A stretch of DNA of 64,000 bases. It comes from Candidatus Rokuibacteriota bacterium. Lineage in GTDB: Bacteria; Methylomirabilota; Methylomirabilia; Rokubacteriales; CSP1-6. The DNA lies in contig QHRU01000044.1 in NCBI GenBank assembly GCA_003220225.1, positions 12,553 through 76,552 on the forward strand, written 5' to 3'. Shown here in pieces: positions 41,565 through 48,987 of this stretch. The translations under genes and the position numbers were made by a program. Each line of letters opens with the position of its first letter. Positions within the stretch are counted from its first letter, which is position 1. The notes under the pieces are model-generated. The model was not told the origin of the DNA, ran no database searches, and was given only the letters and a program-made list of their open reading frames with translations.

Positions 41565-42263
41565 ATGTTGAGCCGTCACAGCAAGGCTATGGCGATCCTG
41601 ATGCTGAGCATCGCGGTCGCCGCCGGTGGCCTGGTCCTCACCCGCCACGTGATCGCGGTCGCCGGCGAAGCGGACGCCGAGCGCCTGAATCGCTCGATCC
41701 TGGACTACATCGCCCAGAAGAACCCGCAGGCCCCCATCCGCGCGTTCCAGCGCTTCCCGGAGGCGCTCGTGGCAGAGGCGCAGAAGTCGAACCTCGACCA
41801 CTGCCTCGTGCTCGCGCAGGCCGAGGTGGAGTCGGAGTTCCATCAGGACGCGGTCGGTGCGGCCGGCGAGATCGGGCTCTTCCAGATCCTGCCGAGCACG
41901 GCGGCGATCATGGAGCCCGTCGTCGGCCCGTTCAAGCGGCCGGTGGGCGTCAAGGCCGTACGCGACGCGAAGAGCGACGCGAAGAGCGATGCGAAGAGCG
42001 CGCGTGATCTCGGCGATCTCGCCGACCCCGTCGTCAGCACGAAGTTCGCGATGGCCTATCTGCGGGACATCATGACGCGCAGGTCGAACGTGCGCGACGC
42101 CCTCACCGAGTACAACGGCGGACCCGCCGGCCGCCACCCGCACTACTACCGGATGGTGATGGGCACGTACGTGGAGATCCTGGAGCGGTCCGAGCTGCGC
42201 TGCCGGTTCCGCGAGACGCCCAAGCCGTCGCCCGTGCTCACGACGCTGCTGACCCGGGCGTAA
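41565..42263 (+). CDS. Exported lytic transglycosylase (SLT domain)
   Basis: 232 residues. A signal peptide or anchor is at 7-32 (AMAILMLSIAVAAGGLVL), followed by the SLT fold with catalytic Glu89 in AQAEVESEFHQDAVG, the GEIGLFQILPSTA motif and the C-terminal ALTEYNGGPAG. It cleaves peptidoglycan non-hydrolytically. An insertion of KSDA repeats (residues about 134-146) comes from a 12-bp tandem repeat. A strong AAGGAGG with 5-nt spacing fixes the ATG at 41565. The 3' end overlaps a convergent thioesterase gene by 26 bp. Confidence 0.9.
   Translation: MLSRHSKAMAILMLSIAVAAGGLVLTRHVIAVAGEADAERLNRSILDYIAQKNPQAPIRAFQRFPEALVAEAQKSNLDHCLVLAQAEVESEFHQDAVGAAGEIGLFQILPSTAAIMEPVVGPFKRPVGVKAVRDAKSDAKSDAKSARDLGDLADPVVSTKFAMAYLRDIMTRRSNVRDALTEYNGGPAGRHPHYYRMVMGTYVEILERSELRCRFRETPKPSPVLTTLLTRA
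41964..41999 (+). repeat. 12-bp tandem repeat, 3 copies, in the transglycosylase gene
   Basis: GACGCGAAGAGC at 41964, 41976 and 41988 (the last with one C-to-T change). It encodes Asp-Ala-Lys-Ser units and keeps frame, so copy-number changes would only lengthen a hydrophilic surface loop. Confidence 0.85.
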
Positions 42264-42551
42264 CCCCCGCCGTCGCAAACGGAAAGAAGCGCCCGCGCGC
42301 GGTCGCCACGACGCGCGCGGCGTCGAACTCCTCCAGGCTTCCCTCCACGTCGACGTAGCGGCCGTGGTCGGCCACGAGACGGCCGCGTCCCAGCAGCGGC
42401 GTCTCCGTCGGCGCCGGCCGCACGTCGCGCACGGTGAGCTCCCCCGTCACCGAGATCCTGCCGGTGGCGCGCACGACGGCGGCGCCGAGGATCTCGTCGA
42501 GGTAGGCCGCGACGATGCCGCCGTGCGCGGCGCCCGCCGGCCCTCGTACAC
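42238..42551 (-). pseudogene. PaaI-type acyl-CoA thioesterase, broken by a 1-nt frameshift near its start
   Basis: The hot-dog domain frame contains PAGAAHGGIVAAYLDEILG, the thioesterase signature normally preceded by EGP. A GTG at 42549-42551 reads VYEG and then leaves frame; adding one G to the GGG run at 42541-42543 gives VYEGPAGAAHGG, the expected motif. The GTG lies 7 nt behind TACACT, the same spacing as other leaderless genes here. Even so repaired, the protein is about 105 residues and shorter than PaaI (about 140), so the N-terminal strand is missing or replaced. Without the repair a longer open frame exists up to 42582, but its N-terminus looks unlike the family. Confidence 0.6.
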
Positions 42552-42558
42552 GCGCCGG

Positions 42559-42568
42559 AGTGTAGCAT
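42559..42568. promoter_or_regulatory. Bidirectional -10 element between thioesterase and lipoprotein genes
   Basis: AGTGTAGCAT. On minus, TACACT (42559-42564) ends 7 nt before the thioesterase GTG. On plus, TAGCAT (42563-42568) would start the lipoprotein mRNA with a leader of about 60 nt. Ten of twelve bases match the element at 39568-39579, and the two hexamers share two bases in the same way. Confidence 0.5.
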
Positions 42569-42636
42569 CGGATAAGGTACACACTGCGGCGACTGGCGCC
42601 GTCCTACTTCAGACAGTCCGTTCGGAGGAGGCTCCC

Positions 42637-43059
42637 ATGCACTCCCGCCTGCTCGTCACGGTCGCGCTCGCGGCGCTCGGCGCCCTGGCCGGCTGCGCGC
42701 ACAGCCAGAGCCCGGTCCTCTATCCCAACGCGAAGCTGCAGCAGGTTGGCAAGGAGCAGGCCGATCGCGACGTCGAGGCCTGCCGGCAGATGGCCAGCGA
42801 GTACGTGAGCAACCCGATGGCGAAGGACGCGGCCAAGGGCGGGGCGATCGGCGGCGTCGGCGGCGCCGCCGTCGGCGCCGTCGCCGGCGCGGTGACCGGC
42901 CATGGCGCGGGGCGCGGGGCGGCGGTGGGGGCGGCGACGGGCGCCACGGCGGGCGCGGTGCACGGCGCCGCGAAGGACGTGGGGCCGACTCCCGTCTACA
43001 AGGGCTTTGTCAACCGCTGCCTGCGCGAGCGCGGTTACGAGGTCGTCGGCTGGCAGTAG
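42637..43059 (+). CDS. Glycine-zipper lipoprotein
   Basis: 140 residues. Lipobox LGALAGC gives lipidation at Cys20, so it is membrane-anchored, probably in the outer membrane. The centre is a glycine zipper made of GxxxG repeats (GGAIGGVGGAAVGAVAGAV and GAGRGAAVGAATGATAGAV), as in SlyB/OmpA-like or Rick-17kDa family proteins. C-terminal YKGFVNRCLRERGYEVVGW is typical of that family. Shine-Dalgarno GGAGGAG, 6 nt before ATG. Overlaps the convergent pterin dehydratase gene by 25 bp. Confidence 0.9.
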   Translation: MHSRLLVTVALAALGALAGCAHSQSPVLYPNAKLQQVGKEQADRDVEACRQMASEYVSNPMAKDAAKGGAIGGVGGAAVGAVAGAVTGHGAGRGAAVGAATGATAGAVHGAAKDVGPTPVYKGFVNRCLRERGYEVVGWQ

Positions 43060-43340
43060 GCGTCGATCGCCTCCGCCAGCTTCACGTCGCGCGCGGTGAC
43101 GCCGCCGGCGTCGTGGCTCCAGAGCGTCAGCGTCACCTCCGAGTAGTGGATCGCGATGTCGGGGTGGTGCTGCTGGCGCTCGGCCAGCTCGCCCACGCGA
43201 TTGACGAAGGCGAGCGCCGCGCGGAAATCGGCGAAGCGGTACGTCTTCTCGAGCGCGCGGCCCGCCCGGCGCCAGCCCGGCAGGCGCGTCAACGCGGCGC
43301 CGAGCGCGGTCTCGTCCAGCGTCCGCGCGTCCTGCGTCAC
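43035..43340 (-). CDS. phhB: 4a-hydroxytetrahydrobiopterin dehydratase (pterin-4a-carbinolamine dehydratase)
   Basis: 101 residues. The active-site signature is His58-His59-Pro60 (ERQQHHPDIAIHYSEV), followed by LTLWSHDAGGVTARD. Recycles oxidised tetrahydropterin, normally for phenylalanine hydroxylase; no such enzyme is in the window. Related proteins also exist as molybdopterin/RuBisCO-associated pterin-binding helpers. GTG 43338-43340 overlaps the NHL gene stop (GTGA), so it is the distal gene of a two-gene operon. Confidence 0.92.
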   Translation of the reverse strand: MTQDARTLDETALGAALTRLPGWRRAGRALEKTYRFADFRAALAFVNRVGELAERQQHHPDIAIHYSEVTLTLWSHDAGGVTARDVKLAEAIDAYCQPTTS

Positions 43341-44260
43341 GTCCTCATGAACTTCTGCAGCGACCGGATCTCGCGCGGCGGATTTTCGTTCTTGCCTGCC
43401 GCCGTCCAGGACACCTCCGCCACGTAGAGATCTCCACGCGAGTCCACCGCGCAGCCGTGCGGCGCCACGAACTCGCCTGGCTTCTCGCCGGCGAACGGCC
43501 CGCCGATGCGCTCGACGAGGTCCCCCTTGATCGACAGCACGCTCACGCGCGCGCCGATGTTCGGCACGGCCTGGTTCACCGGCAGGTGCGAGGGCAGCTC
43601 GCCGACGAAGAACAGGTCGCCGAGCCGCGCGGCGGCGGCGAGCCCGCACGGGCGGTGAAGATTCTTCCACTGATCCAGGTACCTGCCATCCTCGTCGAAG
43701 ATCTGCACGCGGGAGTTCTCGCGATCGGCGACGTACACGCGGCCGCCGGCGTCGGTGGCAATGTTGTGCGGGATATTGAAGCAGCCCGGGTCGGTGCCCG
43801 GCGCGCCCCACGACTTCAGCAGCCGTCCCGTCGGGTCGTACTTGTGCACGCGCGAGTTGCCGTAGCCGTCGGAGACGTAGATCTCGCCGGTGCGGGGCGA
43901 GATCGCCACGTGGGTGGGCCGGTTGAACGGCTTGCCGTCGTGCGCCGACGATGGCGTGTCGGGATCGCCGAGCGTCCGCAGCAGCTTTCCCGCCGCCGTG
44001 AACTGTCTCGCCGTGTGATGCAAGTCGTCGGTGAGCCAGATCGTGCCGTCGGGACCGATGGTGATGCCGTGCGCGCGACGGATGAGACCCTCGCCCCAGG
44101 AGCGCTTGAAGGCCCCGCCACGGTCGAACACGATCACGGGATGCGCGCCGCGGTTGAAGACCCAGACGTCGTCGTCGGCGTCCACGGCTACGGCCGTCGC
44201 CTCCACGAAGCTCCATCCGTCGGGAAGCGTGCCCCAGCCCACCACCGGCTTGTAACCCAT
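43337..44260 (-). CDS. NHL-repeat six-bladed beta-propeller (peptidyl-glycine lyase-like)
   Basis: 307 residues, no signal peptide. NHL repeats are evident: HGITIGPDGTIWLTDDLHH, RPTHVAISPRTGEIYVSDGY, FNIPHNIATDAGGRVYVADR and PHGCAVDSRGDLYVAE, each with the histidine or glycine and the GxxYVxD strand. The pattern resembles peptidyl-alpha-hydroxyglycine alpha-amidating lyase-type propellers common in soil bacteria. Start ATG with AGGAGG, 7-nt spacing. Transcribed divergently from the molybdenum hydroxylase. Enzymatic role unproven. Confidence 0.85.
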   Translation of the reverse strand: MGYKPVVGWGTLPDGWSFVEATAVAVDADDDVWVFNRGAHPVIVFDRGGAFKRSWGEGLIRRAHGITIGPDGTIWLTDDLHHTARQFTAAGKLLRTLGDPDTPSSAHDGKPFNRPTHVAISPRTGEIYVSDGYGNSRVHKYDPTGRLLKSWGAPGTDPGCFNIPHNIATDAGGRVYVADRENSRVQIFDEDGRYLDQWKNLHRPCGLAAAARLGDLFFVGELPSHLPVNQAVPNIGARVSVLSIKGDLVERIGGPFAGEKPGEFVAPHGCAVDSRGDLYVAEVSWTAAGKNENPPREIRSLQKFMRT

Positions 44261-44300
44261 CCGTGGCCTCCTCTCGCGACCCGCGCGCTCGAAACGAGGC

Positions 44301-44308
44301 CTTATACT
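44301..44308. promoter_or_regulatory. Divergent promoter with overlapping -10 boxes
   Basis: TATACT (44303-44308) on plus ends 11 nt before the hydroxylase GTG at 44320, which has no Shine-Dalgarno; TATAAG on minus (44301-44306) would drive the NHL gene with a 40-nt leader and a proper Shine-Dalgarno. No convincing -35 on either side. Confidence 0.45.
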
Positions 44309-44319
44309 GCCACACGCCC

Positions 44320-46626
44320 GTGACCACCACCATCGGCGCCCGCGTCCGTCGCACCGAAGACCGTCGTCTCCTCACCGGCCGCGGCCGCTACGTCGACGAC
44401 GTGCACGTCGAGGGCCTGCTGCACGCGGCCATCGTGCGCAGTCCCCACGCCCACGCGCGCATCCGCGCGATCGACGCGCGCGCGGCGCGGCGGCTGCCCG
44501 GCGTCGTCGCCGTGCTGACCGCGCGCGACCTGCCCGAGTGTGCGGCCGGCGTGCCGCCGCTGGTACCGTCCGCGGCGATGCGCGCGTACCATCACGCGGC
44601 CATCGCCGATGCGGTCGCGCGCCACGCGGGCGAGGCGGTGGCCGTGGTGATCGCCGACGACGCGTACCACGCGGCCGACGGCGCCGACGCCGTGCGCGTC
44701 ACGTGGGAGCCGCGGCCGGCCGCCGCCAGCGTCGAGCGCGCGCTCGCGCCCGGAGCGCCGCGGGTCTTCGATGACTGGCCCGACAACGTGGCGGGCGTCG
44801 CGAGGAGCGCCGTCGGCGACGTCGCGCGCGGGTTCGCCGAGGCCGACGTCGTGGTGGAGGCGGCCCTCGACTTCCCGCGCGTGGCCGGCGTGCCGATCGA
44901 GCCGCGCGGCGTCGTCGCGCATCCGGCGACGCCGGACGGCCTCTTCACCGTGTGGTCCTCGACGCAGGTCCCCTACTCCGTGCGCGGCGCCGTCGCCGCC
45001 GCGCTCGGGCTCGGCGAGTCGCGCGTGCGCGTGCTGGCGCCCGACGTCGGCGGCGGCTTCGGCATCAAGGGCCACCCGTACGCCGAGGAGGTGCTGATCG
45101 CGGTGGTCGCGCGCCGGCTCGGCCGGCCGGTGAAGTGGATCGAGACGCGGCGCGAGCACTTCCTCACGGCGGCGCCCGACCGCGACCAGCGGCACCGCGC
45201 GCGGCTCGGCGCCCGTCGCGACGGCACGCTCACCGCGATCGAGACGCGCTTCACGCGCGATCACGGCGCCTACCCGACGCTGGGCGACGTGATCGGCCTG
45301 AACACGATCAATCATCTGGCCGGGCCGTACCGCGTGCCGCACTTCGCCGGCGAGTGCGTCAACGTCGTCACGCACAAGACGTTCATGGGCGCGTACCGCG
45401 GCGCCGGCCGCCCCGAGGCCGCCTTCGTGCTCGACCGTCTCCTCGACCGCGCGGCGCGGCGGCTCGGCCTCGACCCCGCGGACCTCCGGCGCCGCAACCT
45501 CATCCGCAAGGAGGCGATGCCCTACCGGCCCGGTCACGCGTATCGCGACGGCGTCCCCATTACGTACGACCCCGCCGACTACGTCGCGGCCTTCGACCGC
45601 GCGCTCGCGCTGGCGGATTACGAGCGCTGGCGCGCCGAGCGCGACCGGCGGCGCGGGACGGCGCGGCCCGTCGGCGTCGGGCTGTCCGCGTACCTCGAGG
45701 GCACGGGCATCGGGCCCTTCGAGGGCGCCGACGTGCGCATCGATCCCGGCGGCACCGTCTTCGTCGCCGTCGGCGTGTCGTCGCAGGGCCAGGCGCACGA
45801 GACGACGCTGGCGCAGGTCTGCGCGGGCGAGCTGGGCGTGCCGCTCGAGCGCGTGGTCGTGCTGGGCGGCGACACCGCGCTCATCGGCTTCGGCCACGGC
45901 GCCATCGCCAGCCGCGTCGCCGCCAACGCGGGCCCCGCCATCGCGCGCTCGGCGCGCGAGGTGGCGCGACGCGCACGCATCGTGGCCGGCGAGATGCTCG
46001 AGTGCGCGCCGGGCGACGTGGTGCTCGCGAACGGGCGCGCGCACGTCGCCGGCTCACCGGATCGCGGCGTCGCCCTCGGCACGCTCGCCGGCCGCGCGCC
46101 GCGCAGCCGCGGGCTGGCCGCCGAGGGCGCGCCCGGTCTGCACGCGTGCCTGTTCTTCCACCCCGAGACGGTGACGTGGGCCTTCGGCGCCCACGCGTGC
46201 GCGGTGGAGGTCGACGTGGAGACGGGCGTGGTGCGCCTCCTGCGCTACGCCGCCGTGCACGACTGCGGGCGGCCGATCAACCCGACCGTCGTCGAGGGCC
46301 AGCTGCACGGCGGCATCGTGCAGGGCCTCGGCACCGCGCTGCGCGAGGAGGTCGTGCACGACGCCGACGGCCAGCTCCTCACGGGCACGCTGATGGACTA
46401 CGGCCTACCGCTAGCGGCCGACGTGCCGCCGCTCGTCGTCGAGGCGCTCGACTATCCATCGACGATCAATGAGCTGGGCGTCAAGGGCGTCGGCGAGAGC
46501 GGCATCATCTCGCCGAGCGCGGCCATCGCCAACGCCGTCGAGGACGCGCTGGCCGATCGCGGCGTGGAGATCACGCGCGTGCCCCTCCTGCCCGGCCGTG
46601 TCTGGGAGGCGCTGCGCCGCCGCTGA
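44320..46626 (+). CDS. Xanthine dehydrogenase-family molybdopterin-binding (large) subunit, copy 2
   Basis: 768 residues. Molybdenum hydroxylase architecture: N-terminal a/b hammerhead (RTEDRRLLTGRGRYVDDVHV), APDVGGGFGIKGHPYAEEV, active-site loop TFMGAYRGAGRPEA, SSQGQAHETTLAQV and the catalytic Glu in VKGVGESGIISPSAA. Sequence resembles CoxL-like form II proteins, but AYRGAGRPE has no Cys, so it is not CO dehydrogenase. As with copy 1, the FAD and iron-sulfur subunits are not adjacent. Starts at GTG 44320 downstream of a TATACT box. Monocistronic. Substrate unknown, likely an aromatic or N-heterocyclic compound. Confidence 0.9.
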   Translation: MTTTIGARVRRTEDRRLLTGRGRYVDDVHVEGLLHAAIVRSPHAHARIRAIDARAARRLPGVVAVLTARDLPECAAGVPPLVPSAAMRAYHHAAIADAVARHAGEAVAVVIADDAYHAADGADAVRVTWEPRPAAASVERALAPGAPRVFDDWPDNVAGVARSAVGDVARGFAEADVVVEAALDFPRVAGVPIEPRGVVAHPATPDGLFTVWSSTQVPYSVRGAVAAALGLGESRVRVLAPDVGGGFGIKGHPYAEEVLIAVVARRLGRPVKWIETRREHFLTAAPDRDQRHRARLGARRDGTLTAIETRFTRDHGAYPTLGDVIGLNTINHLAGPYRVPHFAGECVNVVTHKTFMGAYRGAGRPEAAFVLDRLLDRAARRLGLDPADLRRRNLIRKEAMPYRPGHAYRDGVPITYDPADYVAAFDRALALADYERWRAERDRRRGTARPVGVGLSAYLEGTGIGPFEGADVRIDPGGTVFVAVGVSSQGQAHETTLAQVCAGELGVPLERVVVLGGDTALIGFGHGAIASRVAANAGPAIARSAREVARRARIVAGEMLECAPGDVVLANGRAHVAGSPDRGVALGTLAGRAPRSRGLAAEGAPGLHACLFFHPETVTWAFGAHACAVEVDVETGVVRLLRYAAVHDCGRPINPTVVEGQLHGGIVQGLGTALREEVVHDADGQLLTGTLMDYGLPLAADVPPLVVEALDYPSTINELGVKGVGESGIISPSAAIANAVEDALADRGVEITRVPLLPGRVWEALRRR

Positions 46627-46629
46627 CGG

Positions 46630-46929
46630 CTAATTACCGTACTGCCGCGCCAGGTATTCGGTGATCGTCTTCGCGTCGGCGTCGCTCAGGGGCGCGCCGA
46701 AGACCTTGATCATCTTCGTCACGACGCCGTCCCACTGCTTGGCGTCGCCGGGCGGCTGCGTAACGATGTAGTCGGTGGAGTGGCAGAGCACGCAGCTGCG
46801 TTGCGCGACCTCGCTGCCCGGCCCCGGCTTCAGCGTGCCGTAGGGGTGATCCGGCGGCAGCGTGATCTCCTCGGCGCCGGCGGCGCCCGCCGCAGCGAGG
46901 ACGAGGGCGAGCAGCAGGAGGCGCGTCAC
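46630..46929 (-). CDS. sorB: Periplasmic mono-haem cytochrome c, SorB-like
   Basis: 99 residues. A Sec signal peptide (RLLLLALVLAAAGAAGA) is followed by a small mature domain with the haem-binding motif Cys46-x-x-Cys49-His50 (SCVLCHSTD) and a methionine-bearing C-terminal part (KMIKVFG). Size and order match SorB, the electron acceptor of sulfite dehydrogenase. GTG start, 4 bp after the SorA stop. Passes electrons from sulfite to a terminal oxidase. Confidence 0.88.
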   Translation of the reverse strand: MTRLLLLALVLAAAGAAGAEEITLPPDHPYGTLKPGPGSEVAQRSCVLCHSTDYIVTQPPGDAKQWDGVVTKMIKVFGAPLSDADAKTITEYLARQYGN

Positions 46930-46933
46930 CGCC

Positions 46934-48139
46934 TCAGCCCACCGGATATTCGACGGACTCGATCACGTTGCGCAAGTAGCCGGCGGGGTTCCACAGCGGC
47001 TCCGTCCCCTGCGACTCGCCGATGCGGTTGAAGGCGCGCACCATCACCCGCGCCGCGCCCGCGCGCGGCGGCGTCCACGCGGCCGACCACTCGCGAAACG
47101 CGTACGGGCCGAGGTCACGACCGAGCGACACGCGCCGCCACGTGCTGCCGCCGTCGTCGGAGACCTCGACCTCGCGGATGCCGTAGCCGCCGTCGAACGC
47201 GATGCCTTTGAGCGTGACCGGGCGGCCCGCCGCCAGCCGCGCGCCCGGCTCCGGCGACACGAGGAAAGAGCGCACGTTCATGCGGTGGATCGGCACGGTG
47301 GCCTTGGGCGCCGTCCCGGGCTCCACGCAGCCGCACGGGTTGTCGGGAATCCGATAGGCCGGCTTCATCCAGAATCGCTCGAAGGGCTTGTCCGCGACGG
47401 TGATATCGGAGAGGTTCTTCACCCAGTACGTCGCGTACCAGCCTGGCACCACGAGCCGCGCCGGAAACCCGTTGAGCATCGGCAGCGGCGCACCGTTCAT
47501 CTGGTAAGCGACGATGACGTTCGGGTCGTCGAGCACGCGCGCGAGCGCGAGCGACTTCACCAAGTCCGGCACGCTGGGAAACGCCGGCTTGTCGAGCCCG
47601 TCGAAGGTCACCTCGACCGCGCCCTGGCGCACGCCCGCCGCCGCCAGCACGTCCTTCAAGCGGCAGCCGACCCACTCCGCGTTGCCCATGGCGCCGTCGC
47701 CCCACTGCCCGCCGAGCACGCGGGGCGAGAAGCGGCCCCGGCTGTTGCCCGAGCACTGGTTCACCGCGGTCACCGCCGCCGCGGGGAACCTCGTCTTCAG
47801 CTCGTCCATCGACAGCTCGAGCGGGCGGTCCACGTGCCCGCCGACGCGCAGCCGCCACGTCGCGAGGTCCACCTGCGTCGGGATCGGGAACACGTGATAC
47901 CGGACGAAGAACGCCTCGTTCGGCGTGATCGCGCGCTCGAACCACTTCATCGGCGTCTCGAGCTGCGGCGGGCGCGAGGTCAGGAGGATCAGGTCGGTCT
48001 TCTGGGGATAGCGGACGAGCGGACGTCCGGCCAGGTTGGGATCGCTCGATTGCGCCCACGCCGGCACGTGGCGGCTCGCCACGAGGGCGGCGCCTCCACC
48101 CAGGGCTCGGAGGACCTGCCGTCGGGAATACGGACCTAT
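46934..48139 (-). CDS. sorA: Sulfite dehydrogenase molybdenum subunit (SorA) with Tat signal, apparently starting at ATA
   Basis: Mononuclear Mo enzyme of the sulfite oxidase family. The Moco-ligating cysteine is in AVNQCSGNSRGRF, followed by QWGDGAMGNAEWVG and VAYQMNGAPLPMLNGFPARL. The C-terminal part is the Ig-like dimerisation domain. In frame upstream of the first GTG (48080) a Tat signal is complete, with SRRQVLRALGGGAALVAS and an AWAQ cleavage site, but the only possible start before it is ATA (48137-48139). This ATA lies exactly 7 nt behind a TAGCAT box, as do the starts of the other leaderless genes here. With it the protein has 401 residues, without it 382 and no signal. A start-codon mutation is the alternative. 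Confidence 0.88.
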   Translation of the reverse strand: MGPYSRRQVLRALGGGAALVASRHVPAWAQSSDPNLAGRPLVRYPQKTDLILLTSRPPQLETPMKWFERAITPNEAFFVRYHVFPIPTQVDLATWRLRVGGHVDRPLELSMDELKTRFPAAAVTAVNQCSGNSRGRFSPRVLGGQWGDGAMGNAEWVGCRLKDVLAAAGVRQGAVEVTFDGLDKPAFPSVPDLVKSLALARVLDDPNVIVAYQMNGAPLPMLNGFPARLVVPGWYATYWVKNLSDITVADKPFERFWMKPAYRIPDNPCGCVEPGTAPKATVPIHRMNVRSFLVSPEPGARLAAGRPVTLKGIAFDGGYGIREVEVSDDGGSTWRRVSLGRDLGPYAFREWSAAWTPPRAGAARVMVRAFNRIGESQGTEPLWNPAGYLRNVIESVEYPVG

Positions 48140-48146
48140 GGCGTGG

Positions 48147-48156
48147 ATGCTACCAT
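48147..48156. promoter_or_regulatory. Bidirectional 10-bp -10 element between sorA and the amidohydrolase gene
   Basis: ATGCTACCAT, the exact reverse complement of the element at 39569-39578. On plus, TACCAT (48151-48156) ends 7 nt before ATG 48164; on minus, TAGCAT (48147-48152) ends 7 nt before the ATA of sorA. No Shine-Dalgarno on either side. Confidence 0.6.
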
Positions 48157-48163
48157 CGCCGCC

Positions 48164-48979
48164 ATGTCGCTCAGAATCCTCGTGGCGACGGCCGCCGTCC
48201 TGCTCGGCGTGTCACCGGCGGCCGCCCAGTTCCCGATCTTCGACGCGCACATCCACTACAGCCGGCCGGACTGGACGGCCTACACGCCCGAGCGCGCGCT
48301 GTCGATCCTGGCGCAGGCGGGCGTGCGCCGCGCCATCGTGTCCAGCACACCAGACGATGGCACGCTGATGCTCTACGACCGCGCACCGGCCGGCATCGTG
48401 CCGTTCCTGCGCCCGTATCGCACGCGCGACGACATGGGATCGTGGACGCGCGACCCGGCGGTGGTGGCGTATGTCGAGGAGCGTCTCAACCGCCGCAACG
48501 TCTACCGCGGCATCGGCGAGTCGCACTTCGGCGCCGACGACGTCGAGGCGCCCACGGTGCGGCGCATCGCCGAGCTGGCGAAATCGCGCAACCTGTTCTT
48601 GCAGTGCCATGTCGACGAGACGACGGTCGAGAAGATGCTCGTCGCGTATCCTGGCGTGCGGATCCTCTGGGCGCACGCCGGCATGTCGTCGGCGGCGGCG
48701 ACGGTCGGGCGGCTGCTCGATCGGTCTCCGATGCTCTGGGTCGAGCTGGCGCTCCGCACCGACGTCGCGCCCGACGGCACGCTCGACCCGGAGTGGCGCG
48801 CGCTCTTCGTCCGCCATCCCGACCGCTTCATGGTGGGCACCGACACGTGGACGACCTCGCGCTGGGAGTCCGTGCGCCCGGCCACGGCGGCCGTGCAGCG
48901 CTGGCTGCTGCAGCTGCCGCGCGACGTCGCCGAGCAGATCGCCTGGAAGAACGGCGAGCGCCTCTTTCCTCCGCCCTGA
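48164..48979 (+). CDS. Exported metal-dependent amidohydrolase (amidohydrolase 2 family)
   Basis: 271 residues with a Sec signal peptide (LRILVATAAVLLGVSPAAA, cleavage before QFP). TIM-barrel metal ligands are His29 and His31 (FDAHIHYS), LQCHVDET, WAHAGMSS and the aspartate in MVGTDTWT, the pattern of the ACMSD/amidohydrolase 2 family. Periplasmic location is unusual for the family. ATG is 7 nt behind a -10 box. Could act as a decarboxylase, lactonase or esterase; no more can be said. Confidence 0.85.
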   Translation: MSLRILVATAAVLLGVSPAAAQFPIFDAHIHYSRPDWTAYTPERALSILAQAGVRRAIVSSTPDDGTLMLYDRAPAGIVPFLRPYRTRDDMGSWTRDPAVVAYVEERLNRRNVYRGIGESHFGADDVEAPTVRRIAELAKSRNLFLQCHVDETTVEKMLVAYPGVRILWAHAGMSSAAATVGRLLDRSPMLWVELALRTDVAPDGTLDPEWRALFVRHPDRFMVGTDTWTTSRWESVRPATAAVQRWLLQLPRDVAEQIAWKNGERLFPPP

Positions 48980-48987
48980 GGCGGCGC

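Noticed and set aside
44320-46626. Aerobic carbon monoxide dehydrogenase large subunit (CoxL form I)
   Set aside because: The diagnostic AYRCSFR loop is AYRGAGRP and no coxM/coxS neighbours are present.
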